A DNA stretch of 64,000 nt. Source: Sphingobacterium spiritivorum (GTDB taxonomy: Bacteria > Bacteroidota > Bacteroidia > Sphingobacteriales > Sphingobacteriaceae). Made by a program: the position numbers and the translations under genes. Below are positions 46,010 to 54,909 of this stretch, piece after piece. How positions within the stretch are numbered: the stretch's first letter is position 1; the number at the start of each line of letters is the position of its first letter. Location of the stretch: positions 1,860,001 through 1,924,000 of the forward strand of contig NZ_CP068082.1 in NCBI RefSeq assembly GCF_016724845.1. The letters run 5' to 3'. The notes beneath the pieces were generated by a model. The model ran no database searches and was not told where the DNA came from. It saw only the letters and a program-made list of their open reading frames with translations.

Positions 46010-46849
46010 TTACCATCTTCCGCTTGCTCCGCCACCGCCGAAGCCACCTCCTCCGAAACCTCCAAATCCGCCACCACCGCCGCCGAAGTCACCACCGGAA
46101 GAACCGCCACGGCCGCCGCCACCGCCTAACATTCCGTTCAACAGTGTCCACCATATCAGATCATTAGCTCCGCGACCACCTATTACACGGCCGCCGCCAT
46201 TACCGCCACCACCGCCACCTTTTCGGGCAACCAGCACAATAATGACGATGACTACAAAAATAATAATCTTTAATATGCCTCCTCCTGAAGGCTGTCCCTG
46301 AGTCCTGTCAGATGGATCGCTCTTATACTCACCTTTTGTATAAGAAATCAATGCACTTGTTGCCCGATCTATTCCTGTATAGTAATCTCTTTGCCGGAAT
46401 GCGGGTTTGATTTCATTTTCTATGATTCTATAAGCTATAGCATCAGGTACTGTACCTTCTATACCGTATCCGGTCTGTATAGTTACAGCCCTGTCGCCCA
46501 AAGCAACTAACAGCAAAATTCCATTATTATACTTCTTATTACCCACTCCCCATTTCTGCGCTAGTCTGACAGCGTAATCCGCAATGTCGTAATCACCGGT
46601 TGTATTCATCACCACTACAGCAATCTGTATGGAAGTAGAATCCTCAAAAGCCAGCAACTTACGCTCAAGCTCCTGCACTTGTGTGCTATTTAATGTGCTT
46701 GTATAATCGTTAACCAGGCGATTCGGGGTAGCAGGAAAATCCTGAGCTCCTGCTCTTAGCAACAGCATAAAGAAGAGCGAAAACAAGAACATCGATCTTA
46801 AATATGCTTTTTTGATTTTAGACATATTATCTATAAGTATATGGGTCAT
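46010..46849 (-). CDS. TPM-domain membrane protein with Gly-rich tail (YgcG-like)
   Basis: 279 aa. Signal/membrane segment (SMFLFSLFFMLLLRAGA), a TPM (Psb32/MOLO-1) domain at about 45-175 (LVNDYTSTLN, VVMNTTGDYDIADYAV, NGILLLVALGDRAVTIQTGYGIEG), a second membrane segment (ILKIIIFVVIVIIVLVA) and then a strikingly Gly-rich tail ending GGASGRW. The start ATG overlaps the preceding TAA by one base (TAATG), supporting coupling; an internal ATG at 46825 is also possible. Confidence 0.88.
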   Translation of the reverse strand: MTHILIDNMSKIKKAYLRSMFLFSLFFMLLLRAGAQDFPATPNRLVNDYTSTLNSTQVQELERKLLAFEDSTSIQIAVVVMNTTGDYDIADYAVRLAQKWGVGNKKYNNGILLLVALGDRAVTIQTGYGIEGTVPDAIAYRIIENEIKPAFRQRDYYTGIDRATSALISYTKGEYKSDPSDRTQGQPSGGGILKIIIFVVIVIIVLVARKGGGGGGNGGGRVIGGRGANDLIWWTLLNGMLGGGGGRGGSSGGDFGGGGGGFGGFGGGGFGGGGASGRW

Positions 46850-47289
46850 TAGTTATCACCAAAGTAAACTTCATTCGGCAATTCATTGATATCATCTGAA
46901 CGACGGGGGTAAAAATGTTGAAGTTTCTTCGCTACACTGTGTACACCGACAATCAAACCATTGGCAAGTTCTCCTTTTCTAAAAGATTCTGCCATCAATT
47001 CTTTCGTAGATTCCCAGAAATCCCCTTCTACCCGCTCATTGATACCTGCATCACCGATTATGGCAAAGACATGATCGTCCGCAGCCATATAGATGAGAAC
47101 ACCATTTCGCTGAACAGTATTATGCATCTCCAGTTTCCCGAAATAGGACACTGCTCTTTTTATAGGATCCTTGTCTTTACACATACGTTCCATAACGATG
47201 CGAATCTCCCCGGAGGTCATATTTTCAGCCAGACTTATCGCATGAGCGATCTTTTCCTGTTCTTCGCTATTTAATATCTGCATATGCAA
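46849..47289 (-). CDS. TPM-domain protein, cytosolic-looking
   Basis: 146 aa. TPM domain without signal peptide: IAHAISLAENMTSGEIRIVMER, NGVLIYMAADDHVFAIIGDAGINERVEGDFW. It is the middle gene of lemA-TPM-TPM, a common order in Bacteroidota. Function of the trio is unknown. Start at 47289 or at the ATG 6 bp inside. The TAA overlaps the next ATG. Confidence 0.85.
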   Translation of the reverse strand: MHMQILNSEEQEKIAHAISLAENMTSGEIRIVMERMCKDKDPIKRAVSYFGKLEMHNTVQRNGVLIYMAADDHVFAIIGDAGINERVEGDFWESTKELMAESFRKGELANGLIVGVHSVAKKLQHFYPRRSDDINELPNEVYFGDN

Positions 47290-47298
47290 GATTAAAAA

Positions 47299-47339
47299 AA
47301 GATGAACAATCGGGATCTGAGATCCGGACTGTCCATCTT
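47299..47339 (-). terminator. Attenuator-like hairpin between lemA and the TPM gene
   Basis: Long imperfect stem (AAGATG...CATCTT with internal GGATC/GATCC), followed on the minus strand by a T-run. It would reduce read-through from lemA into the TPM genes. Confidence 0.5.
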
Positions 47340-47353
47340 ATGTATGATTTTCA

Positions 47354-47932
47354 CTAAAATGATACCTGAGGAGCTTTATCAGATCCCTCGGCAGCTTTAA
47401 ATGTTCCTTTTGATTTAAATCCAAAGATTCCCGCCATAATATTATTCGGAAAACTTCTTACCGTCGTATTGTAATCCTGAACCGCTTCATTGAAAGCTCT
47501 TCTTTCTACTGAAATACGATTTTCCGTTCCTTCAAGCTGCGCCTGAAGTTCCAGAAAGTTTTGATTAGCTTTCAGGTCAGGATAGGCCTCTACACTTACT
47601 AACAATCGTCCGATAGACTGAGAAAGTGCATCCTGAGTCTGTTGGTAGTTAGCGATAGATTCTTCCGTAAGATTTGAAGGATCGACTGTAACAGATGTTG
47701 CTTTGGCGCGAGCCTCTACAACCGCAGTCAAGGTTCCCTCCTCATGTTTTGCGGCACCTTTAACGGTATTAACCAAATTAGGGATCAAATCTGCACGACG
47801 CTGGTATGCATTTTCGACCTGAGCCCATTTTGCTTTTACATTCTCATCTTTGGAAACCATTGTATTGTAACCGCAGGAACTGAATGATAATGCTGTGAAT
47901 AAGCCCACAATTGCTACTAATAATCTTTTCAT
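47354..47932 (-). CDS. lemA: LemA family lipoprotein
   Basis: 192 aa, normal LemA length. Lipobox SFSSC near residue 19; the LemA signature VKAKWAQVENAYQRRADLIPNLV and YPDLKANQNFLELQAQLEGTENRI are clear. Probably membrane-anchored, four-helix bundle. First gene of the lemA-TPM-TPM group. Confidence 0.95.
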   Translation of the reverse strand: MKRLLVAIVGLFTALSFSSCGYNTMVSKDENVKAKWAQVENAYQRRADLIPNLVNTVKGAAKHEEGTLTAVVEARAKATSVTVDPSNLTEESIANYQQTQDALSQSIGRLLVSVEAYPDLKANQNFLELQAQLEGTENRISVERRAFNEAVQDYNTTVRSFPNNIMAGIFGFKSKGTFKAAEGSDKAPQVSF

Positions 47933-48116
47933 GTGTAAAGTTTTAATCTAATTAACTTTTAAATATACTAAAATGTTTTTATACCATATGAGTATAGCAA
48001 AGCACATACCAATAGCATATTTTTTACGCTTATTTAAAACACCGCTCTACAGGGGTGAAATATTGTCAGTGAATCCTTATCTTTGCATCGTTTTGGGATA
48101 AAAACCCAGCCAGACC

Positions 48117-49661
48117 ATGCAAAAAGAAATAGAATTAGCCATTGCTCCTGAATATATACAGGATGAGGCTTATATCCTTGATAAAGGAATTAAAGAACTG
48201 CGCCTGCCGGCAGGCCGTATCAAAGGATTCAAAATAAGAAAACGCTCTATCGATGCCAGAGGAAGAAATGTTGTCTTTCGCATCAGAGTAATCTTTTTTA
48301 TTGACGAAGAGCCTGTTAGCAATATTTTTCATCCGACCCTTACTACTGTTAAAGACGCCAAACCTGTCATCATCATAGGTGCTGGTCCTGCAGGTTTATT
48401 TGCCGCATACAGATGTATTGAACGAGGTCTCAAACCTATTGTTATCGAGCGCGGTAAGCCTGTCCGCGAACGCCGCCGCGACTTAGCTAAGATTACACGT
48501 GAAGGGGCTGTCAATCCGGAATCCAATTATTGCTTTGGTGAAGGAGGAGCCGGCACATATTCCGACGGGAAGCTCTATACGCGGTCTGACAAACGTGGTG
48601 ATGTGCAAAATGTATTGCAGATTTTTGTCAATCACGGGGCGACATCAGATATTCTGGTAGACGCACGCCCGCATATCGGTACAAATAAGCTACCGCATAT
48701 TATTGAAGCGATGCGGGACACCATTCTCGAATATGGCGGAGAATTTATCTTTGACCAGCGTGTCAATGATATCAACGAATCCTTTGGCAACGTAAGGGGT
48801 GTCACACTGGCAAACGGATCGCAACTCAAAGCTGAACATGTGATTCTGGCAACAGGACATTCTGCCCGGGATATTTTCGAGCTGTTCCGTCAAAAGAACT
48901 GGTTAGTAGAAGCAAAAGCTTTTGCGCTGGGTGTACGCATCGAACATCCGCAGGAGATTATTGATCAGGCACAGTACCATTGCAGCACACGTCATGAAAA
49001 TCTCCCCCCTGCTTATTACAGTCTGGTAGAACAAGTGGATAACCGCGGTGTATTTTCGTTCTGTATGTGTCCCGGTGGTATAATTGCTCCCTGCGCCACG
49101 GATGAAAATGAAATCGTTGTAAACGGATGGTCTCCTTCCAGACGCAATAATCCACATGCAAATTCAGGCACAGTTACACAGATTAATCTGGAAGACGTAC
49201 CCAATGCTGCCACTGATCCTTTTGCTTTATTGGATTTCCAACGTCAGATCGAACAACAGGCATTCCGCTTAGGCGGAGGTAATCTTGTTGCGCCGGCTCA
49301 GCGTATGGTCGACTTTGTTGAGAAGAGAGTTTCTACAGATCTGCCCTCAAATTCATACAAGCCTGGCACTGGAAGTGTAGATCTGGATGAAGTACTTCCT
49401 GATTTCGTGTTTAAGGCTTTGCGGGGAGCATTACCTGTATTTGGCAAAAAGATGAAAGGATATTACACAAATGAGGCAATATTGGTAGGTGTCGAGTCCC
49501 GGACTTCATCTCCCGTACGTATTCCCAGAGATAAGGAAACCTTACAGCATCCGCAGATAAAAGGCCTTTATCCCTGTGGTGAAGGAGCTGGATATGCCGG
49601 TGGTATTGTTTCTGCTGCTATAGACGGGATTAACTGCGTGAATGCCATATCATTACTATAA
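48117..49661 (+). CDS. NAD(P)/FAD-dependent oxidoreductase
   Basis: 514 aa. N-terminal alpha/beta extension (about 1-80) precedes the FAD site PVIIIGAGPAGLFAAYRCIERG at about 82-103; NYCFGEGGAGTYSDGKLYTR and a C-terminal LYPCGEGAGYAGGIVSAAIDGI complete the family pattern of uncharacterised FAD-dependent dehydrogenases. Substrate unknown. TATCTTTG at 48078-48085 could be a -7 box, but no -33 match is at the right distance. Confidence 0.88.
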   Translation: MQKEIELAIAPEYIQDEAYILDKGIKELRLPAGRIKGFKIRKRSIDARGRNVVFRIRVIFFIDEEPVSNIFHPTLTTVKDAKPVIIIGAGPAGLFAAYRCIERGLKPIVIERGKPVRERRRDLAKITREGAVNPESNYCFGEGGAGTYSDGKLYTRSDKRGDVQNVLQIFVNHGATSDILVDARPHIGTNKLPHIIEAMRDTILEYGGEFIFDQRVNDINESFGNVRGVTLANGSQLKAEHVILATGHSARDIFELFRQKNWLVEAKAFALGVRIEHPQEIIDQAQYHCSTRHENLPPAYYSLVEQVDNRGVFSFCMCPGGIIAPCATDENEIVVNGWSPSRRNNPHANSGTVTQINLEDVPNAATDPFALLDFQRQIEQQAFRLGGGNLVAPAQRMVDFVEKRVSTDLPSNSYKPGTGSVDLDEVLPDFVFKALRGALPVFGKKMKGYYTNEAILVGVESRTSSPVRIPRDKETLQHPQIKGLYPCGEGAGYAGGIVSAAIDGINCVNAISLL

Positions 49662-49674
49662 AATTGAAATTTTA

Positions 49675-49706
49675 TTTGTCAGAATAAAGCACAAACCGTA
49701 TTTTTG
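49675..49706 (+). promoter_or_regulatory. Promoter of tRNA-Gly
   Basis: TTTG (49675-49678), 20-bp spacer, TATTTTTG (49699-49706), 11 bp before the tRNA. An excellent match to the Bacteroidota primary-sigma consensus. Confidence 0.75.
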
Positions 49707-49717
49707 CATTACCAAAA

Positions 49718-49790
49718 GCGAAAGTAGCTCAGTTGGTAGAGCACAACCTTGCCAAGGTTGGGGTCGCGAGTTCGAATCTCGTCTTTCGCT
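49718..49790 (+). tRNA. tRNA-Gly(GCC)
   Basis: 73 nt cloverleaf. Acceptor GCGAAAG pairs with CTTTCGC (49783-49789) with discriminator T; D-arm AGCTCAGTTGGTAGAGC; anticodon loop TTGCCAA with anticodon GCC; T-arm GTTCGAATC. CCA is not encoded. Confidence 0.97.
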
Positions 49791-49791
49791 C

Positions 49792-49835
49792 AAAAAAGGA
49801 AAGCCTTTGAAAATTTTCAGAGGCTTTCCTTTTTT
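49792..49835 (+). terminator. Terminator of tRNA-Gly
   Basis: 15-bp stem (AAAAAAGGAAAGCCT/AGGCTTTCCTTTTTT), 2 bases after the tRNA, ending in a T-run. Confidence 0.88.
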
Positions 49836-49951
49836 ATGTAATTCTCATCGAATATCCTTCTTATCTACACTTTCTGTTAAAATTTATTTTCTCTTTAGCC
49901 TTAGAATTCTTACTTTGAGATCCTAATCTATTCTAAAAACTCAGCACTGAT

Positions 49952-50392
49952 ATGATTTTCAAAAGCAGAAAAGATCCGTTAGTCCTTGGAGTCATTTTCA
50001 CCTGTTGCCTTACAATAATAGCCTTCTTACTGATAATGTATATCAAAGAAGGGGCTACCCTGTTTCAAATCCTTATTTCTCTTACCCCTGCCTTGACGGC
50101 AATAGGGATATTACTCTGGATGAGCTTCCGTATACAGTATATCATCGGGCCGGATTATATTGATTGCATAGCCGGATTTTATAAGGAACGTATAAAAATA
50201 AATGCGATAAGGAGAATTGATACCGATACTACTATGTGGATGGGATTTAAACTTGCAGGAGCAAGAAAAGGTATTATCATTTACTACCATACATATGCGG
50301 AAGTATACCTGAGCCCGGACACTAATGATCAGTTTATACGTGAATTATTAAAGGTGAACCCTGCTATAGAAATCCATAAAAAAAGCGTTTAA
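49952..50392 (+). CDS. PH-domain-like membrane protein
   Basis: 146 aa. Two N-terminal membrane helices (about 12-32: LVLGVIFTCCLTIIAFLLIM and 40-60), then a small beta-rich domain (YIIGPDYIDCIAGFYKERIKINAIRRID) that looks like a bacterial PH domain. Role unknown. It is monocistronic, convergent with sufD, and its stop lies in the shared terminator. Confidence 0.75.
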   Translation: MIFKSRKDPLVLGVIFTCCLTIIAFLLIMYIKEGATLFQILISLTPALTAIGILLWMSFRIQYIIGPDYIDCIAGFYKERIKINAIRRIDTDTTMWMGFKLAGARKGIIIYYHTYAEVYLSPDTNDQFIRELLKVNPAIEIHKKSV

Positions 50393-50415
50393 GAATGATC
50401 TTAAACGCTTTTTTT
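50378..50415. terminator. Bidirectional terminator between PH-domain gene and sufD
   Basis: AAAAGCGTTTAAG (50381-50393) pairs with CTTAAACGCTTTT (50400-50412) across 6 nt, A-run to the left and T-run to the right. Confidence 0.88.
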
Positions 50416-50433
50416 ATGCAATCTGCATATTTC

Positions 50434-51738
50434 TTAATCTCTCAATCCGGCATCTACCAGATTTTCTACATATTGACGTACTAAAGGGTTGGAAAACCTT
50501 GTTGTTACATCAAACGCAAAGGCGTGTACCAAAAGTAACCGAGCCGATTCTTCACCGATTCCCCGGGCTCTTAAATAAAACAATGCATCATTGTCAAATT
50601 GTCCCATCGTACAGCCGTGAGAACATTTTACATCATCTGCAAAGATCTCTAGCTGAGGCTTGGTATATACTGTCGATTTATCACCAATCAGCATATTATT
50701 ATTTTGCTGAAAAGCATTCGTTTTCTGAGCATCCTCACGAACAAAGATTTTGCCGTTAAAAACTGCTGTAGAAGTATCCTGAGGAATATTCTTATACCAT
50801 TCGTATGATTCACAATGCGGTTTCATATGATCTACGACGGTATGATTATCGACAAACTGATTATCAGCAGTCAGATTAATTCCATACAGGTGACTTTCCA
50901 CATATTCAGCATCCAATCTTACATTGATATCATTACGCACAAAAGATGCTCCCGGGAAATTGCAGTTATAATTATTATATAAACTATATTTTTCCTGATA
51001 TACTTCTGTATGATTTAAATAATGACTTACAGATGCCGAAACCTGAAGATAGTAGTGTTGTAATTTTGCATTCTCCTGTACTACAATCTCAGTCACTTTA
51101 TTCTGTACGTTCTTTGCCGAACCGTCTAATGTGATGAATGATTCAATAATTTCAGCTTCTGCATGAGGCTCCAGTACGATCAGGTTACGGGTTTGCGTGA
51201 AGAAATCTTCAGCTCCGGTCGCTACGTGTACGATATGAATGGGCTTTTGTAATGTCTTACCTTTTGCCACATCTATATATAAACCTGATGTATATAAAGC
51301 TGTGTTCAACGCTACGAAAGGATTCTGTGTCTTATCTGCATAGTGTGCAAAGTGTGTTATAAAATTACCTTCCTGCGCTGCATCATCAATAGGCTTCACA
51401 GTCAGACCGATCTCTTCTTCAAGGGAAGAAAATGCCAGAATATACTGACCGTTTACCAATACTATGCGATGTGCATCCAGATCCGGAATATCAGCTTTAC
51501 TGAAATCCAAACCATCAATATCCACATCCGGATTCAAAACATACGTTTTGTTTACCAGGCTGTGGACATTTGTATATTTCCAATCTTCATTTTTCACGGT
51601 TGGAAAACCGACCTGACGAAATTTGTCAAAAGCATCCTGACGTAATTTAGTCAAGGCTACAGTTTCGGAAGCATTTTCCTGCTCCTGAAATCCGTCTACC
51701 AATTGTTGAAATAATGAATCTGCTATCAATGTACTCAT
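50434..51738 (-). CDS. sufD: Fe-S cluster assembly protein SufD
   Basis: 434 aa. The C-terminal beta-helix with SHLYGINLTADNQFVDNHTVVDH, VFNGKIFVREDAQKTNAFQQNN and DDVKCSHGCTMGQFDNDALFYLRARG is typical of SufD. It partners SufB and SufC in the Fe-S scaffold. ATG 51738 (MSTLIADSLFQQ) was chosen. sufC lies 48 bp upstream. Confidence 0.95.
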   Translation of the reverse strand: MSTLIADSLFQQLVDGFQEQENASETVALTKLRQDAFDKFRQVGFPTVKNEDWKYTNVHSLVNKTYVLNPDVDIDGLDFSKADIPDLDAHRIVLVNGQYILAFSSLEEEIGLTVKPIDDAAQEGNFITHFAHYADKTQNPFVALNTALYTSGLYIDVAKGKTLQKPIHIVHVATGAEDFFTQTRNLIVLEPHAEAEIIESFITLDGSAKNVQNKVTEIVVQENAKLQHYYLQVSASVSHYLNHTEVYQEKYSLYNNYNCNFPGASFVRNDINVRLDAEYVESHLYGINLTADNQFVDNHTVVDHMKPHCESYEWYKNIPQDTSTAVFNGKIFVREDAQKTNAFQQNNNMLIGDKSTVYTKPQLEIFADDVKCSHGCTMGQFDNDALFYLRARGIGEESARLLLVHAFAFDVTTRFSNPLVRQYVENLVDAGLRD

Positions 51739-51786
51739 GTTATTATCTATCCGTCTGCTTGCTACTTCATCCATCCGCTAAGATCC

Positions 51787-52545
51787 TCAAGCATTTTGTG
51801 TGTCTAATTCTTTTAACCAATCGTAACCTTTTTCTTCCAGTTCCAAAGCAAGTTCTTTCGGACCAGACTTTACAATACGTCCATTGTAAAGTACGTGAAC
51901 GAAATCAGGCACAATATAATCTAATAAACGCTGGTAGTGTGTGATCACAACAAAAGCATTGTCTTTTGAACGCAATTGGTTAACGCCGTTTGCTACAACG
52001 CGCAACGCATCAATATCCAAACCGGAATCAGTTTCATCCAGAATAGATAATTTCGGATTCAGCATCGCCAGTTGAAATATTTCGTTACGTTTTTTCTCAC
52101 CACCTGAAAAGCCTTCATTTAATGAACGATTGGCAAGATTTGCAGAAAACTCTACAAGCTTCTGTTTTTCTTTTACCATCTGCAAGAATTCTTTAGCTTC
52201 CATAGGCGCTAAGCCTTTGTAAGCACGAATATCATTTACAGCTGTCTTCAGGAAATTAATATTTGAAACTCCCGGAATTTCTACCGGATATTGAAAAGCC
52301 AGAAACAGGCCTTCACGCGCACGGTCTTCCGGAGAAAGATCCAGTAAATCTACACCATCCAATAAGGCAGTACCATCTGTCACTTCGTAGCTTTCACGGC
52401 CAGCCAGTACATTTCCCAATGTGCTCTTTCCTGCACCATTAGGCCCCATAATGGCATGAACCTCTCCTGCTTTTACTTCCAGGTTTAAGCCTTTTAATAT
52501 TTGTTTGTCTTCAACAGACGCATGTAAATTCTTAATACTTAACAT
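51787..52545 (-). CDS. sufC: Fe-S cluster assembly ATPase SufC
   Basis: 252 aa ABC ATPase. Walker A GPNGAGKST, signature FSGGEKKRNEI, Walker B LSILDETDSGLDID. The GGEKKRNE signature is specific for SufC. ATG 52545 gives MLSIKNLHAS; another ATG lies 12 bp upstream. Confidence 0.96.
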   Translation of the reverse strand: MLSIKNLHASVEDKQILKGLNLEVKAGEVHAIMGPNGAGKSTLGNVLAGRESYEVTDGTALLDGVDLLDLSPEDRAREGLFLAFQYPVEIPGVSNINFLKTAVNDIRAYKGLAPMEAKEFLQMVKEKQKLVEFSANLANRSLNEGFSGGEKKRNEIFQLAMLNPKLSILDETDSGLDIDALRVVANGVNQLRSKDNAFVVITHYQRLLDYIVPDFVHVLYNGRIVKSGPKELALELEEKGYDWLKELDTQNA

Positions 52546-52652
52546 ATTCTTTATCATTTGGAGATCGGCATCATCGGTTCGGCAAATTACTTTACTTCTG
52601 CTGACAGCTCCTTATATTTTTGTCGATATTTAATTTTATTATGATCCTGCTA

Positions 52653-54104
52653 CTATCCAACACTTCCCTCTAAGGAAATAGCCAGTAGTTTTTGTGCTTC
52701 CACAGCAAATTCCATTGGTAATTGATTCAGGACTTCTTTGGCATAACCGTTAACAATAAGTCCTACCGCTTTCTCGGAATCAATTCCTCTTTGATTCAGA
52801 TAAAACACCTGATCTTCCCCGATCTTAGAAGTAGTGGCCTCATGTTCCAATACTGCAGTTCTGTTTTTATTCTCGATATATGGGAAAGTATGTGCTCCGC
52901 ATTTGTCACCGATCAATAAAGAGTCACATTGTGTAAAATTACGTGAATTGTCCGCATTTGGACCGATCTTCACCAAGCCTCTGTAACTGTTGTGGCTCTT
53001 TCCTGCTGAGATGCCTTTAGAAACAATTTTAGAACGTGTATTTTTTCCTAAGTGAATCATCTTTGTACCTGTATCAGCGACCTGCATATTACGAGTCAAC
53101 GCTACAGAATAAAATTCACCTACAGAATTATCTCCTTTGAGAATAACTCCGGGATATTTCCATGTAATAGCTGATCCGGTCTCGACCTGTGTCCAGGAAA
53201 TCTTACTGTTATCACCTTTACATATACCTCTTTTCGTTACAAAGTTGTAGATACCGCCCTTACCATCCTTATCTCCGGGATACCAGTTTTGAACAGTAGA
53301 GTATTTGATCTCTGCATCTCTTTGAGCAACCAGTTCTACCACTGCTGCGTGCAACTGATTTTCATCACGTGTAGGTGCAGTACATCCCTCCAAATACGAA
53401 ACGTATGATCCTTCATCTGCGATAATCAGCGTACGCTCAAACTGTCCGGTATTCTGCGCATTGATACGGAAGTAAGTTGACAACTCCATAGGACATCTGA
53501 CTCCTTTTGGAATGTATACGAATGATCCGTCCGAAAATACGGCAGAATTCAATGCGGCATAGATATTATCTGTCTGGGGAACAACTGTTCCCAGATACTC
53601 TTTAACTAATTCAGGATATTCCTGTACGGCTTCTCCAAATGAGCAGAAGATAACTCCCTGTTCTTTTAGTTTTTCACGGAATGTAGTCTTTACAGATACA
53701 GAGTCAAAAACAGCGTCCACCGCTACTACTCCGGCTAATATTTTTTGTTCATCCAACGGAATTCCCAATTTTGCGAAGGTAGCAAGCAATTCAGGATCGA
53801 CTTCATCCAGTGAATTCAATTGTGGTTTTGCTTTAGGAGCAGCGTAGTATGAAATAGCCTGAAAATCAACATCCGGATTTCTAAAATTTTGCCAGGTTGG
53901 CATCTTTAACGTCAAAAAATGACGGAAAGCTTTCAAACGCCACTCCAATAACCATTCCGGCTCATTCTTCTTTTCAGAAATAAGTCGAACCGTATCTTCT
54001 GTCAAGCCTGTAGGAGCAATATCCATTTCAATATCGGTCGTAAAACCGTATTTATACTCCTCCTGCTCCAGCTCTTTTAAAATATCGTCATCTTTGGTAC
54101 TCAT
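52653..54104 (-). CDS. sufB: Fe-S cluster assembly protein SufB
   Basis: 483 aa. N-terminal [18 protein letters not shown], central [36 protein letters not shown] and C-terminal [20 protein letters not shown] and [17 protein letters not shown]. These are SufB hallmarks. ATG 54104 ([12 protein letters not shown]) was chosen; TACCTTTG on the minus strand (54164-54157) looks like its -7 box. First gene of sufBCD; sufS, sufE and sufA homologues are not in the window. Confidence 0.96.
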   Translation of the reverse strand: MSTKDDDILKELEQEEYKYGFTTDIEMDIAPTGLTEDTVRLISEKKNEPEWLLEWRLKAFRHFLTLKMPTWQNFRNPDVDFQAISYYAAPKAKPQLNSLDEVDPELLATFAKLGIPLDEQKILAGVVAVDAVFDSVSVKTTFREKLKEQGVIFCSFGEAVQEYPELVKEYLGTVVPQTDNIYAALNSAVFSDGSFVYIPKGVRCPMELSTYFRINAQNTGQFERTLIIADEGSYVSYLEGCTAPTRDENQLHAAVVELVAQRDAEIKYSTVQNWYPGDKDGKGGIYNFVTKRGICKGDNSKISWTQVETGSAITWKYPGVILKGDNSVGEFYSVALTRNMQVADTGTKMIHLGKNTRSKIVSKGISAGKSHNSYRGLVKIGPNADNSRNFTQCDSLLIGDKCGAHTFPYIENKNRTAVLEHEATTSKIGEDQVFYLNQRGIDSEKAVGLIVNGYAKEVLNQLPMEFAVEAQKLLAISLEGSVG

Positions 54105-54435
54105 ATCTCTACTCTTAATCAAAATCTTCTGAGTATTATCACTCAGTTTCAAGCTACAAAGGTACGACTTTAGAACCTAAAAAAATACTTTTTAATCGGT
54201 TAGATGGCTTATTTATGACAAAAAATATGACTTCGATCACTTTTGCTCTTTATTTCCCATCGGAACATCATTCTAAAGCCTCATAAACAAGTTAAACCGC
54301 TATAAACAAAGTAGTTAAGTAAAAATCAAAATTTTTCACATCAAGAATAATTGTTTATACAGAGAACCAATAACCAAATATTATTCGGATATTTTTTGTT
54401 ATCTTTACATTTAATCATAAAACTAAATTGAAAAT
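54105..54435. other. Intergenic region between divergent sufB and Lrp genes
   Basis: 331 bp without an ORF. Contains the sufB -7 box (TACCTTTG at 54164-54157 minus) and AT-rich sequence before the Lrp gene, where TATCTTTA around 54400-54408 is a weak -7 candidate. No IscR/Fur-type palindrome was obvious by eye. Confidence 0.4.
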
Positions 54436-54906
54436 ATGCCTTTTCAGCCTGACAAAACTGACTTAAAAATTTTGAAGCTTCTTCAAGAGAACGGTCGGGT
54501 GACCAACCTGCAGTTAGCTTCAAGCATTGGCCTTTCTCCTGCTCCAACGCTGGAACGCGTACGTAAGCTGGAGAATTCCGGGTTTATAAAAAGCTATCAT
54601 GCTTTTGTGGACGAGGAAAAGCTGGGGCTGGGAATTAAATCTTTTATACAGATTTCTTTAGATTTTCATACTCATAATGCAATTCCTGAATTTGTGGAAG
54701 CTGTAAAGGGAATTCCTGAAGTAACCGAATGCCACCACGTAACCGGAAATTGTGATTTTATCTTAAAAGTGTATGTGAAAGACATTAAAGCTTACGAAGC
54801 TGTCATCATGGAAAAGATATCTAAAATTCCTTTTGTAAAGACATTCCAGACGATGATGATCATGTCTACCAGTAAAAAGGAGCCTATCATCCCTTTGGAA
54901 TATTAG
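54436..54906 (+). CDS. Lrp/AsnC family transcriptional regulator
   Basis: 156 aa. N-terminal winged helix (DLKILKLLQENGRVTNLQL, ASSIGLSPAPTLERVRKLE), then the AsnC/RAM ligand-binding domain (VKGIPEVTECHHVTGNCDFILKVYV). Likely a dimeric or octameric regulator responding to an amino acid. It is cotranscribed with the next gene, which starts 3 bp after its stop. Confidence 0.95.
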   Translation: MPFQPDKTDLKILKLLQENGRVTNLQLASSIGLSPAPTLERVRKLENSGFIKSYHAFVDEEKLGLGIKSFIQISLDFHTHNAIPEFVEAVKGIPEVTECHHVTGNCDFILKVYVKDIKAYEAVIMEKISKIPFVKTFQTMMIMSTSKKEPIIPLEY

Positions 54907-54909
54907 CCT

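Noticed and set aside
46010..46210. ORFs on the plus strand opposite the Gly-rich tail (Pro-rich frames)
   Set aside because: They mirror the GGN codon run of the real minus-strand gene and lack any supporting signal.
49642..49926. 94-aa ORF spanning the tRNA
   Set aside because: It reads straight through tRNA-Gly and its terminator.
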